A DNA stretch of 64,000 bases from Haloactinopolyspora alba (lineage in GTDB: Bacteria; Actinomycetota; Actinomycetes; Jiangellales; Jiangellaceae), in the NCBI RefSeq assembly GCF_003014555.1, contig NZ_PYGE01000001.1, positions 372,001 through 436,000 on the forward strand, written 5' to 3'. Below, in pieces: positions 27,861 through 36,538 of this stretch. The translations under genes and the position numbers were made by a program. The stretch's first letter is position 1; every line of letters starts with the position of its first letter. The notes below the pieces were generated by a model. It was not told where the DNA came from. It saw only the letters and a program-made list of their open reading frames with translations, and searched no databases.

Positions 27861-28828
27861 CGAGTCTCCTCTGTCGGTGCTGCGGTCAGGACGTCCACCG
27901 GCCGGCCCGCGGAGGTGACGGCGGATCCGAGGACGGCGCGAACGTCGGCGTCGGTGGGGATGGCGGATCGACCGTCGACTCCGCGGCACGACAGCGCGGC
28001 CGCGACGTTCGCGTACCCGGTGGCCTCCGGTGGCGTCATGCCGTGGGCCAGCCCGGCGAGCAGGGCCCCGTGGAAGACGTCGCCGGCGCCGAGAGTGCTG
28101 ACCACCTCGACGTCGTGCCCGGGCACCGTGTGCCGCGCGCCCTGCGAGTCGGCGACGACGGACCCCGCGGCCCCGTCCGTCGCGACGACCGTCCCCGCAC
28201 CTTCGGCCAGCGCCGACGTCAGCAGCTGCGGCACCGGAGCGTCCCCGTAGCGCAGGACGAGCGCGTCCACGGTCGGCACGTACAGGTCCACCCCGGCCGC
28301 GGTGAAACCGAGGATCGGGTTGCCGCCGTCGACCGACAACCGGGGGCGGCGCCGGGCGGAGAACCGGGTGAGCTGGTCGTGGATGGCGGACCAGCCAAGA
28401 TGGTCCGCGTGGACCCATTCGGCCGCGGCGACGAGCTGGTCCGCGCGCCCGTCGGCGAGGATCCGCAGCGGCGGCACCACACGGGTGTGGATTGCCCGGG
28501 TGCCGCGGCCGGCGTCGGCCACGATGACGCTCGCGCCGGAACGCTGACCGGCGACGACCTCGACGGCCGACACGTCCACGTCCTCCTGGCGCAGGGCGGC
28601 GAGGATGCGTTCGCCCTCGCCGTCGTCGCCGACGCTGCCGACGATCGCGGACGGGATCCCGAGCCGAGCCGCCGCCACCGCCGCCGTCGCCGCGGGACCT
28701 CCGCCGGCGTAGGTGACGTCCCGGGCCACCTGGCGCGAGTCCGGCTCGGGAAACGTGTCGACCAGAGCGATCGCGTCGAGCGTCGCCGCACCGACGAAGA
28801 CCAGCTTCGGTGTTGTCACCATCCGCAC
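27857..28828 (-). CDS. PfkB-family ketose kinase, YihV-like
   Basis: 323 residues; ATG 28822 is an alternative start. The N-terminal GGGPAATAAVAAARLG is nearly the same as in YihV (sulfofructose kinase), and the active-site GAGDVFHGALLAGLA has the catalytic Asp. A generic PfkB sugar kinase otherwise. It is the first gene of a seven-gene operon and phosphorylates the ketose made by the isomerase for the aldolase. Residues proposed for sulfonate binding in YihV (Lys, Asn, Arg by my recall) are not obviously kept, so the substrate may be a different ketose. Confidence 0.9.
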   Translation of the reverse strand: MRMVTTPKLVFVGAATLDAIALVDTFPEPDSRQVARDVTYAGGGPAATAAVAAARLGIPSAIVGSVGDDGEGERILAALRQEDVDVSAVEVVAGQRSGASVIVADAGRGTRAIHTRVVPPLRILADGRADQLVAAAEWVHADHLGWSAIHDQLTRFSARRRPRLSVDGGNPILGFTAAGVDLYVPTVDALVLRYGDAPVPQLLTSALAEGAGTVVATDGAAGSVVADSQGARHTVPGHDVEVVSTLGAGDVFHGALLAGLAHGMTPPEATGYANVAAALSCRGVDGRSAIPTDADVRAVLGSAVTSAGRPVDVLTAAPTEETR

Positions 28829-28876
28829 TCCTGAGCCGCTCGGCGCGATTCGTAGTGAGGGAAACTAAACACACAA

Positions 28877-28892
28877 TGTTGGAAAGTCAACA
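28877..28892. promoter_or_regulatory. Divergent promoter and inverted repeat between kinase and DeoR genes
   Basis: TGTTG...CAACA (28877-28881, 28888-28892) overlaps a minus-strand -35 box TTGACT (complement of 28885-28890). A TAGTTT -10 follows after 17 bp. It is a likely operator for the adjacent DeoR-family regulator controlling the kinase-to-GH31 operon. Confidence 0.45.
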
Positions 28893-28931
28893 GTTACACT
28901 CGGGTCAGCAGGACAACAGGCAGGGGTGAAC

Positions 28932-29723
28932 ATGAGCGGTGTCGGCTCGTCCCGCGAAAACGCTGCAGCGCAGCGCAGGGCTGAGATCATGCGGTTGCTG
29001 CACGTCCACGGTTTCCAGTCCGTGACGCACCTGACCGAGTTGCTCGACGTCTCGGACATGACGGTCCGCCGGGACCTCAAGCGCCTCGCCGACGCCGGTG
29101 AGCTGCGTGTGGTGCACGGCGGGGCCAGCCTGCTGCACGCCACGCTGCGAACCGCCGACTTCACCAGCAGGGGCGCCCAGGAGCGCACCGCCAAACGCCG
29201 GATCGCCCAGCGCGCGGCCGCATTGATCGAGCCGGACGCGACCGTGGCGATCGACGCCGGCACCACCACGTTCGAACTGGCGGTGACGCTGCCGACCGAC
29301 TTCCGCGGCTGCGTGATCAGCCACTCCGTCCCGGTGCTGCAACACATGCTGAACGTGCCGAAGGCCACGGTGATCGGCCTGGGCGGCGAACTGCTGGCCG
29401 ACAGCCAGGCGTTCGTCGGTTCACTGGCCACCCAGGCGCTGGCCGGGCTGGGCGCCGACGTCGTCTTCCTCGGCGCCGCGGCGATCGGTACCAACGATCT
29501 GTTCGTCGCGACCGGTCACGAACGACCGACCAAGCAGGCGCTGATCGGATGCGCCGAACGTGTCGTCCTGCTCGCCGATCACTCCAAGTTCGACACCACC
29601 GCCCCGGTCCGGCTGGGACCGCTGGACGACGTCGACACGCTGGTGACCGACCGGCCGCTCACCCCCGAACTGGCCGAGGCGTTCGACGTCGCCGGCGTGA
29701 CCGTGCTGACCGCGGAGGAATGA
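28932..29723 (+). CDS. DeoR-family transcriptional regulator
   Basis: 263 residues from ATG 28932 (an in-frame GTG is 6 nt upstream). The N-terminal winged helix is RRAEIMRLLHVHGFQSVTHLTELLDVSDMTVRRDLKRLADAGELRVVHGGA, the DeoR signature. The C-terminal DeoRC sugar-phosphate sensor domain has IDAGTTTFELA and LLADHSKF. It is divergent from the kinase/aldolase/isomerase operon and coupled (ATGA) to the GH116 gene. It most likely represses both units until a phosphorylated ketose accumulates; YihW/CsqR of the E. coli sulfoquinovose cluster belongs to the same family. Confidence 0.93.
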   Translation: MSGVGSSRENAAAQRRAEIMRLLHVHGFQSVTHLTELLDVSDMTVRRDLKRLADAGELRVVHGGASLLHATLRTADFTSRGAQERTAKRRIAQRAAALIEPDATVAIDAGTTTFELAVTLPTDFRGCVISHSVPVLQHMLNVPKATVIGLGGELLADSQAFVGSLATQALAGLGADVVFLGAAAIGTNDLFVATGHERPTKQALIGCAERVVLLADHSKFDTTAPVRLGPLDDVDTLVTDRPLTPELAEAFDVAGVTVLTAEE

Positions 29724-32065
29724 CCGTGCTCGACGACCGATGGGAACGCGCCGCGACGTACGGCTTCACGACGACGGGCGTGCCACCGTCGTCGTTCGTC
29801 GCCAAGCCGCGCAGCCACGACGACGGCCCCGCCCATGGGATGTTCCTGGGCCCGATCGGCGGCCCCGCGTTCTCCCGCGACCTGACCGGCCGGTTCAGCC
29901 GGTGGCACCTGCAGCCGGGGACGCATCTGCTCGCCGACGTCGACGCGGCCTTCCTCGCCGTCCACTGGGAGGCCGGCGGCGAGCACCGGCACGTGCTGCT
30001 CCGGGCGGACGAGGTGGGCCGGCACGAGACGGCGGTGCTGTACCCGGTCGCGCACGAACGCTTCTCCGGGGCGGATCTGCCGTTCGTGCTCACGCTGAGC
30101 TCTTTCTCGCCGGTGATACCGGGCCTCGAGGAGGAGTCCGGCCTGCCGGTTGTGCTGTTCGACGTCCGGGTCGAGGCGGCGGCCGGCACGTCTCGCCTGC
30201 CCGCTCTGGACGTCGCGCTGTTCTGGCCGAACCTGAACGGGTGGAACCCCTCGATGCTCACCTCCGACGACCGGGGCGACCGGGCCTGGCCGGGTCACCA
30301 CCACGCCGGCAACACGAACACCCCCGTCGACGACGGGCTCGCCGGCGCGTCCGTGCTGCAGGGCCGCGAGACGCCCGGACCGCTGAACCCCGGGCAGCAG
30401 GTGTGCCTCAGCGTGACCGGCGACGCTGACGAGTTCACCCGGCAGGTGCAGTTCAAGACCGACCAGAACGCGACCGGGGTGCCCGAGAGCCGGCAGGTGT
30501 TCACCCTCGGCGCGGTGCGGCACGGGTTCGCGACGACCGGCCGGCTCGGAATCACCCCGGACGGAAGCTGGTCCGCGCACTGGCACGAGCCCGTGGGCTC
30601 GGCCGTGGCCGGGCATGTCCGCGCCGGCCGCGACTCGGCCGCGGTGCGGTTCGCCGTCGCCTTCGACTGGCCGGCGGTCCGCTTCGGGGCCGGACGGACA
30701 TGGCGTCGTCACTATGCGGCGGGCGACGAGCGGCCGAGCGCGGTGGAGCTGGCCACCAGGGCTCACCAGCACGGCGACGAGTGGCTCGGCGCGATCGACG
30801 AGTGGCACCGGCGGACCCTGGGCCGGGTCACCGCCGCCGGCTGGTCAGCACCGGTCGCCGGATGCGTCGTGAACGAGCTCGGCCTCGTGTCGGCACTGGG
30901 CAGCGCATGGGTCGACGGCACCTTCGCCGGGCACGAGCCGCCGGACGCGGTACTGCGAGGCGACGAGCACGTCGCCGTCCTGGAGGGCTTCGACGAGGGG
31001 TACTTCTACTACAACACCAGCGACCTGTGGCACTACGCCTTCCCCGCGTTCACGCTGCACTGGCCCCGGCTGGCCGAGACGGTGTTCGCCGACCTCGGCG
31101 ACGCGCTGTCCGGGGAGGACGCGACGGTCCGGCCGGTGTACCGGGTCGGCGAGCACCGCCGGCTCCTCCGAGCGAACCGGCTGCCGCACGACCTGGGCAG
31201 CCCGATGGAGGATCCGTTCGTCCGGCTCAACGGTTACGTGATGCGCGACGACCCGAACACCTGGCGTGACTCCGCGCCGGCGCATGTCCTGGCCCGGCTG
31301 TTGCACGCGAAGCTGCAGGGAAAGCCGGTGAGCGAGCCGGCGTGGCACCGGCTGCGCGCCGCGGCGGAAGCGGCCGCCGCCCAGGTGACCGACGGCAGCG
31401 GCGTGCCACGGCACGACGAGTTCGGCGACTCGACCTGGGACAACCTCGCGCTCAGCGGACACTCCACCTACGCCACGGCCCTGTACACGGGCATGTGGTC
31501 GGTCCTCGCCCAGCAGGCCGGCGCCCGCGGCGAGGACCCCACGGCGTACGAGGCCCGGCGCGATGCCGCGGCCGACGTGCTCGGGCAACTGTGGAACGGG
31601 GAGTTCTTCCGGGCCGCGTCCGAGGGCAAGTACGTCGAGGCGGTCATGCCCGACTCGGCGTGGGGACTGTTCTACGCCGACCTGTGCGGCGCGACGACCG
31701 GCGTCGACCCGGAGCGGATGCGCGCTCACCTGCACGCGGCGTACGAGATCTGCCACCTGGGATACGACGGCGGCCGCGTCGGCCCGCTGCTCATCGGGGA
31801 GCGCGGACTCTCGGCGTACGAACGCGACGGCGGCGAGGAGCTGCAGGTCAACGAGGTGCTCATCGGTTCGGCGTGGATGTTCGCCGCGATGCTGCGACAC
31901 TACGGGCTCGCCGACGACGCGGACCGGGTCGCCGCCAGTCTGCGCGAGGTTCTCTACGGCGGCAGCGGGCTGCAGTTCCGCACCCCTGCGGCCATCGACC
32001 GGGCCGGCCGGTTCCGGGCACCGCTCAACATGCGCCCGCTCGCGATCTCGTGGCTCGCCGTCTGA
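29720..32065 (+). CDS. GH116 family glycoside hydrolase (beta-glucosidase/glucosylceramidase type)
   Basis: 781 residues from ATG 29720. The N-terminal GH116 domain carries MFLGPIGGPAFSRDLTGRFSRWHLQPG. The catalytic (alpha/alpha)6 domain carries VLEGFDEGYFYYNTSDLWHYAFPAF, with the predicted nucleophile Glu, then LPHDLGSP and EFGDSTWDNLALSGHSTYATALYTGMW, with the predicted acid Asp. Known GH116 enzymes hydrolyse beta-glucosides, beta-xylosides or glucosylceramide. No signal peptide is present, so it is intracellular. Translationally coupled to the DeoR gene; with the GH31 enzyme it gives the cell alpha and beta cleavage of the imported glycoside. Confidence 0.88.
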   Translation: MTVLDDRWERAATYGFTTTGVPPSSFVAKPRSHDDGPAHGMFLGPIGGPAFSRDLTGRFSRWHLQPGTHLLADVDAAFLAVHWEAGGEHRHVLLRADEVGRHETAVLYPVAHERFSGADLPFVLTLSSFSPVIPGLEEESGLPVVLFDVRVEAAAGTSRLPALDVALFWPNLNGWNPSMLTSDDRGDRAWPGHHHAGNTNTPVDDGLAGASVLQGRETPGPLNPGQQVCLSVTGDADEFTRQVQFKTDQNATGVPESRQVFTLGAVRHGFATTGRLGITPDGSWSAHWHEPVGSAVAGHVRAGRDSAAVRFAVAFDWPAVRFGAGRTWRRHYAAGDERPSAVELATRAHQHGDEWLGAIDEWHRRTLGRVTAAGWSAPVAGCVVNELGLVSALGSAWVDGTFAGHEPPDAVLRGDEHVAVLEGFDEGYFYYNTSDLWHYAFPAFTLHWPRLAETVFADLGDALSGEDATVRPVYRVGEHRRLLRANRLPHDLGSPMEDPFVRLNGYVMRDDPNTWRDSAPAHVLARLLHAKLQGKPVSEPAWHRLRAAAEAAAAQVTDGSGVPRHDEFGDSTWDNLALSGHSTYATALYTGMWSVLAQQAGARGEDPTAYEARRDAAADVLGQLWNGEFFRAASEGKYVEAVMPDSAWGLFYADLCGATTGVDPERMRAHLHAAYEICHLGYDGGRVGPLLIGERGLSAYERDGGEELQVNEVLIGSAWMFAAMLRHYGLADDADRVAASLREVLYGGSGLQFRTPAAIDRAGRFRAPLNMRPLAISWLAV

Positions 32066-32071
32066 ATGTTG

Positions 32072-32272
32072 TCAGCGGCGCCGCGCTCGCTTGCGTCCTT
32101 TGGCCTTCAGATGCGCCTCGTACGCAAGGCGTTCCTCGGTGACGACGCGGCCGGTGCGTTCGGCGAGGCCGAGCAGGTCCCAGGTGTCAATAGCGGTGAT
32201 CCCCTTGCCGGAGGCGAACCGGAGGGCGTTGCCGTCGTCAGTGACGTACACCGCCTGGCCCGAGCGCCACAC
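32072..32272 (-). pseudogene. Truncated PIN-like partner of the XRE-ImmA protein
   Basis: Only 66 codons from GTG 32272, 7 nt after the XRE-ImmA stop. The sequence VYVTDDGNALRFASGKGITAIDTWDLLGLAERTGRV resembles the C-terminal half of a PIN-like nuclease domain (conserved Asp-Asp, then a closing helix and basic tail). The N-terminal half that would carry the first acidic residues is absent. Partners of similar XRE-ImmA genes are usually longer, so this looks like a deletion remnant. It may still be translated. The alternative is a genuine short protein of unknown role. Confidence 0.45.
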
Positions 32273-32279
32273 GGGCCTC

Positions 32280-33404
32280 TCAGAGACCGAGCATGTCGGC
32301 GAGTTCGTCAGCCGAAGGGCGGCTACGTTCCGGCCGGTCGATCACGACGTCGTCCAGGTCGGTGTCGAGCATCCACGCCAGCGTCCCAGGGGTGATCTCG
32401 CCGTTTGCGATTCGCTTGCCGTGGGCTTCCTGGAGGGAAAGCGGGAAACGGCGGGCCGCGGCCGCGTTCATGCGCTCGGTGATCGGGTCGAACAGCATCG
32501 TGAACGGGCCCCGCTTGACCGGCTTCTCCCCAAGGTCGCCGCCATGGCGCCGCAGCAGCCGCTGCGTGGAACCGCTCAACAGGCCGCGGGTTTCCTCACC
32601 GACCGGGATGCGGAGTGCATCCAGCCGAGTGAGCAGCGCCCCGGTCGACACTCCGGACTCCCAGACGAAGAGGGCGAGGTCGCGGGGGCCGATCGTCTCC
32701 CAGTCGGTCCCGGACAGGTCACTCTGCAGCATCAGCAGGTCCGCCGCGAAACGGTTCGCGGCACCCTCGCGGGCGTCGTTGCCGCGCGGGTTGTCCAGGT
32801 CGTGGTGCCCCAAGGCCAGATGCCCCAACTCGTGGGCCAGAGAGAAGTTGGAACGGAACCAGTTGGCGTGTGCGGCCAGCACGATCACATGCCGCCCACC
32901 GATCGTCACCGAGTAGTCCGTGCTCAGCCCCGGCACCCGAACGACATCCACGTCGAGCGCGGCCTCCAGCCGGTCCGCGAACTCCCTCACGAAACCGTCA
33001 GCAAGGACCTCCCGGACGCCTTCCACCGTGCCCGGAAGCGCCTTCGAGGGATGGTCCGCATCCGGGTACGCCTGCCGGTAGGCGTGAGCCACGGCGGACA
33101 GCACGTCCTCGTCCTGCTCGAACCCGGGGACCCCCCGGATGCCCGAGTAGTGGTCGAACTCGTGCCGCGCAGCCACCCGCACCCGCTGCGGGCTCTCCTG
33201 CCCGGTGATGAGCCAGTGCAGGTCCACGTCCAGGATTTCGGCGATCTTCGCGAGTTCGATCGACGCGAACCCGCGCTGCCCGTTGAGTGCTCGCGACAGC
33301 GCGTCCGCGGGCATCTCCACCTGCTCCGCGAGACTGCGTTGCGTCATGTCGGACGGCATAGCGTCGCGGACGCGCACGCCGATAGCGACCAACCCGTCAT
33401 CCAT
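32280..33404 (-). CDS. XRE-type regulator fused to ImmA/IrrE metallopeptidase
   Basis: 374 residues from ATG 33404. An N-terminal Cro/C1 helix-turn-helix (residues about 20-66, MTQRSLAEQVEMPADALSRALNGQRGF) is followed by an ImmA/IrrE domain with zinc motif HELGH at 191-195. Such proteins act as antitoxin-like regulators that cleave or release a repressor; COG2856 members are found with phage, mobile elements and stress responses. A 15-bp palindrome 20 bp upstream is a likely self-operator. It and its remnant partner form a small cassette between two carbohydrate operons. Confidence 0.9.
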   Translation of the reverse strand: MDDGLVAIGVRVRDAMPSDMTQRSLAEQVEMPADALSRALNGQRGFASIELAKIAEILDVDLHWLITGQESPQRVRVAARHEFDHYSGIRGVPGFEQDEDVLSAVAHAYRQAYPDADHPSKALPGTVEGVREVLADGFVREFADRLEAALDVDVVRVPGLSTDYSVTIGGRHVIVLAAHANWFRSNFSLAHELGHLALGHHDLDNPRGNDAREGAANRFAADLLMLQSDLSGTDWETIGPRDLALFVWESGVSTGALLTRLDALRIPVGEETRGLLSGSTQRLLRRHGGDLGEKPVKRGPFTMLFDPITERMNAAAARRFPLSLQEAHGKRIANGEITPGTLAWMLDTDLDDVVIDRPERSRPSADELADMLGL

Positions 33405-33424
33405 GCACCCACCATACGTCGACG

Positions 33425-33439
33425 TTGGGAATTTCCCAA
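33425..33439. promoter_or_regulatory. Operator TTGGGAATTTCCCAA for the XRE-ImmA gene
   Basis: Perfect 15-bp palindrome with a single central T, 20 bp upstream of the start codon, embedded in a wider symmetric setting (CGACG ... CGTCG). It is the best candidate for autoregulation by the XRE domain. Confidence 0.65.
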
Positions 33440-33520
33440 TTCACCGACGTCGAGTCCGGCGGCGCATGCCTGCACCACGAGCACGGTCACGTCGCCACCC
33501 CATGCAACGGAAACCCCCTC

Positions 33521-33571
33521 TTGATCGGGGCTCGGCCTTCCCTTATGGTCAAGGGACAGAGGTCAGACCAG
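33521..33571 (+). promoter_or_regulatory. Promoter and FadR-type operator of the UxaA operon
   Basis: TTGATC (33521-33526), 17-bp spacer, TATGGT (33544-33549). GAGGTCAGACC (33559-33569) lies just after the -10, around the expected transcription start. The same element recurs at 39336, 58331 and 63451, and GGTnnnACC is the core recognised by FadR-subgroup GntR repressors. Confidence 0.65.
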
Positions 33572-33575
33572 ATGG

Positions 33576-33887
33576 ATGGTGAGCATGCCACAGCAGCCCC
33601 CAGATTTCCTCGCCCACCTGGACGGTGACTCCGTCGCGGTCGCCGTGCGTACGGTACCGGCGGGCCCCGCCGAGGGCGCCTATCTCGACTCGCCCGGCAC
33701 CATCGACGTCACCGTCGCCACCGAGGTGCCGCTCGGGCACAAGATCGCCCTCACGGACGTCCCGGCCGGTCAAGACGTCATCGAATACGGCGTCCGGGTC
33801 GGTGTCGCCAGCGCCGACATCACGAAGGGCGATTACGTGCACGTTCACAACCTGAGGAGTGCTCGATGGCAGAGCAGCGTCGCCTGA
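33576..33887 (+). CDS. UxaA-family lyase/dehydratase, small (SAF) subunit
   Basis: 103 residues. The SAF-domain pattern is clear: FLAHLDGDSVAVAV, then EVPLGHKIALTDVPAGQDVIEYG, and the closing DYVHVHNLRSARW. Two-subunit members include altronate dehydratase-like proteins and SuyA of (2R)-sulfolactate sulfo-lyase. It overlaps the large subunit by 22 nt. Start alternatives are ATG 33576 or 33585. First gene of a five- or six-gene operon under a FadR-type operator. Confidence 0.88.
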   Translation: MVSMPQQPPDFLAHLDGDSVAVAVRTVPAGPAEGAYLDSPGTIDVTVATEVPLGHKIALTDVPAGQDVIEYGVRVGVASADITKGDYVHVHNLRSARWQSSVA

Positions 33888-35029
33888 ACGGCTACCGGCG
33901 GGAGAACGGCGCGGTGGGCATCCGCAACTACACCGTCGTCATCCCCGTCGACGACCTGTCCAACGCCGCCGCCGAGGCGGTCGCGAACATCGTGCCCGGT
34001 GTGCTGGCGCTGCCGCACGCCTACGGCCGGCTGCAGTTCGGCCCGGATCTCGACCTGACGTTCCGCACCCTGATCGGCACCGGCTGCAACCCGAACGTCG
34101 CCTCCGTGGTCGTCATTGGCATCGAGCCGAACTGGACCGGGCGGGTCGTCGAGGGCATCGCCGCCAGCGGCACCCGCGTCGCGGGGTTCTCCATCGAGGG
34201 CAACGGCGACCTGCGCACCATCGAGGCCGCCGCGCGCACCGCCGCGCAGTTCCTGCAGGACGACTCCGAGCGCACCCGCGAGCCGGTCGAGCCCGGCGAG
34301 ATCATGATGTCGATCAAGTGCGGCGAGTCGGACACCACCAGCGGCCTCGGATCGTGCCCCACCACGGCCGAGGCGGTCGACCGGTGGGTCGACGCGGGCG
34401 GCACGGTCCTGTTCGGCGAGACGACCGAGCTGACCGGCGGCGAGCACCTGATCGCCGAGCGCTGCGTGAACGACGAGGTGCGCAAGCGGTTCCAGTCGCT
34501 GTACGACAACTACATCGACGTCGTCGAACGCTCCGGGGCCAACCTGCTCGGCTCGCAGCCGACCCAGGGCAACATCAGCGGCGGGCTGTCCACCATCGAG
34601 GAGAAGGCGCTGGGCAACATCGCCAAGACCGGGACCAAACCGGTCGTCGGTGCGCTGGGCGCGGCCGAGGAGCCGCGGTCGGGTCCGGGGCTGTACTTCA
34701 TGGACACCTCGTCCGCGGCCGCCGAGTGCATCACGCTGATGGCCGCGGCCGGCGCCGCGATCCACCTGTTCCCCACCGGCCAGGGCAACGTGATCGGCAA
34801 CCCGATCGAGCCCGTGGTGAAGCTGACCGCGAACCCGCACACCGCCGAGACGATGACCGAGCACATCGACCTCGACGTGTCCGGCCTGCTGCGGCGCGAG
34901 TACGACCTCACCGCCGCCGGCGACCAGCTGATGGACGTCATCGGCCGCACGGTCAACGGCCGGCGCACCGGCGCGGAGGTGATGGGTCACCGCGAGTACG
35001 TCCTGACCAAGCTCTACCCGAGCGCATGA
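33866..35029 (+). CDS. UxaA-family lyase/dehydratase, large subunit
   Basis: 387 residues from ATG 33866 with GAGGAG upstream. Family marks: GYRRENGAVGIRNYTVVIPVDDLSN, IGTGCNPNVASVVVIGIEP, SIKCGESDTTSGLGSCPTTAEAVD (metal- and substrate-binding Cys/Gly loop), and FPTGQGNVIGNPIEPVVKLTANP. The family eliminates water (altronate, galactarate) or sulfite (sulfolactate) from 2-hydroxy acids, usually with iron. The actual substrate cannot be read from sequence by eye. Neighbouring ALDH and two hydroxyacid dehydrogenases would fit either sugar-acid or sulfolactate catabolism. Confidence 0.9.
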   Translation: MAEQRRLNGYRRENGAVGIRNYTVVIPVDDLSNAAAEAVANIVPGVLALPHAYGRLQFGPDLDLTFRTLIGTGCNPNVASVVVIGIEPNWTGRVVEGIAASGTRVAGFSIEGNGDLRTIEAAARTAAQFLQDDSERTREPVEPGEIMMSIKCGESDTTSGLGSCPTTAEAVDRWVDAGGTVLFGETTELTGGEHLIAERCVNDEVRKRFQSLYDNYIDVVERSGANLLGSQPTQGNISGGLSTIEEKALGNIAKTGTKPVVGALGAAEEPRSGPGLYFMDTSSAAAECITLMAAAGAAIHLFPTGQGNVIGNPIEPVVKLTANPHTAETMTEHIDLDVSGLLRREYDLTAAGDQLMDVIGRTVNGRRTGAEVMGHREYVLTKLYPSA

Positions 35030-35046
35030 CCCGTCGGGAGGCAATC

Positions 35047-36492
35047 GTGACCGACACCCCGGACAACCGCCCTCGTGCCGGCCACCTGATCGACGGACAC
35101 TGGTCGCAGGCGGGCACGCTGACGGACGTCCTCGATCCGGCGGACGGCTCGGTGGTGGGCTCGGTCCGGCACGGCGGCGCCGCCGAGGCCTCGGCCGCGG
35201 CGGACGCCGCCGGCGCCGCGTTCCCCGGGTGGGCCGACACGCCCGCCCGCGCACGCGCCGACGTGCTCAACCGCGCCGCCGAGACGATCCGCGGGCACGC
35301 CGACGAGCTGGGCCTGCTGCTGGCGCGCGAGTCGGGCAAGCGGGTTCCGGAGGCCGTGGCCGAGATCGGCCTGTCGGCGGAGTACCTGCGCTGGTTCGCC
35401 GAGCAGTGCCGCCGGCCCGACGGCGCGGTGTACCCGCACGAGGCCGACGACCGCCGGCACCTGTCCGTGCGCCGCCCGGCGGGTGTCGCCGCCTGTCTGA
35501 CGCCGTGGAACTTCCCCTGCTCCATCCAGGCGCGCAAGCTCGCCGCGGCGCTCGCGGCCGGGTGCACGGTGGTGGCGCGGGTCTCGGAGCGGGCGCCACT
35601 GGCGGTCACCGAGATGTTCCGGCACATGGCGGACGCGGGCCTGCCGCCCGGCGTCCTCAACCTGGTGCACGGACCGGCGGCCGAGATCACCGGCGCCTAC
35701 CTCGAGCACCCGTCCGTGCGCGTGGTGTCGTTCACCGGCTCGACCGAGGTCGGCTCGACGATCATGGCGAAGGCGGCCGGCCGGATCGTCCGGCCGCTGC
35801 TCGAGCTCGGCGGCAACGCGCCGTTCCTCGTCTTCGACGACGCCGACCTGGACCGCGCGGCCGATGCCGCCATGCTCGCGAAGTTCCGCAACACCGGGCA
35901 GTCGTGCATCGCGGCCAACCGGTTCCTCGTCCACGAATCCGTGCACGACGAGTTCGTGCAGCGGCTCAGCGCGCGCATCGACGCGATGACCGTCGGACCC
36001 GGCTGGGCCGAACCGGTGCCCGACCTCGCCGCGTGCATCGGCGACGACCGGGTGCGGGCGGTTTCGGCGCTCGTCGAGCAGGCCGTGTCGGCCGGGGGCA
36101 AGGTCGTCACCCGGGCGGCGGATCCACCGGGCACGGGCGCGTTCCATGCGCCCGCACTCGTCGTGGACGCTCCCGACGACGCCGACCTCGCCACGACGGA
36201 GGTGTTCGGCCCGGCGGCCGGCGTCTTCCGCTTCTCCGACGAGGACGAGGCGCTGCGCCGTGCCAACGACACCGAGATGGGCCTCGCCGCCTACGCTTTC
36301 ACCCGCGACGCCGACCGGTTGTGGCGGATGGGCGAGCGCCTGCAGGCCGGGATCATCGGGTTCAACCACCCGCTGCCCACCGCGTGCTTCGCCCCGATGG
36401 GCGGAGTGAAACAGTCCGGGCTCGGCCGCGAGGGCAGTGACGTGGGGCTCGAGGAGTTCCAGGACATCCACTACGTGGCGGTGGGCCTGTGA
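35047..36492 (+). CDS. Aldehyde dehydrogenase
   Basis: 481 residues from GTG 35047, preceded by GGGAGG; the ATG that overlaps the previous stop is less likely. Motifs: TPWNFPCSIQARKLAAALAAG, FTGSTEVGSTI, LELGGNAPFLVFDDADLD (general base Glu) and NTGQSCIAANRF (catalytic Cys). At VARVSERAPLAV the usual NAD-binding Lys of the KP(A/S) motif is replaced by Arg-Val, which may alter cofactor use. The protein belongs to the SSADH/GabD branch that also contains sulfolactaldehyde dehydrogenase. A likely role is oxidising the aldehyde released by an aldolase of the island (glyceraldehyde, or another). Confidence 0.9.
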   Translation: MTDTPDNRPRAGHLIDGHWSQAGTLTDVLDPADGSVVGSVRHGGAAEASAAADAAGAAFPGWADTPARARADVLNRAAETIRGHADELGLLLARESGKRVPEAVAEIGLSAEYLRWFAEQCRRPDGAVYPHEADDRRHLSVRRPAGVAACLTPWNFPCSIQARKLAAALAAGCTVVARVSERAPLAVTEMFRHMADAGLPPGVLNLVHGPAAEITGAYLEHPSVRVVSFTGSTEVGSTIMAKAAGRIVRPLLELGGNAPFLVFDDADLDRAADAAMLAKFRNTGQSCIAANRFLVHESVHDEFVQRLSARIDAMTVGPGWAEPVPDLAACIGDDRVRAVSALVEQAVSAGGKVVTRAADPPGTGAFHAPALVVDAPDDADLATTEVFGPAAGVFRFSDEDEALRRANDTEMGLAAYAFTRDADRLWRMGERLQAGIIGFNHPLPTACFAPMGGVKQSGLGREGSDVGLEEFQDIHYVAVGL

Positions 36493-36538
36493 GCCCCCGC
36501 CGGCCCATGAGCACCCGCCGCAGCCAGCGGGCCGCGCC

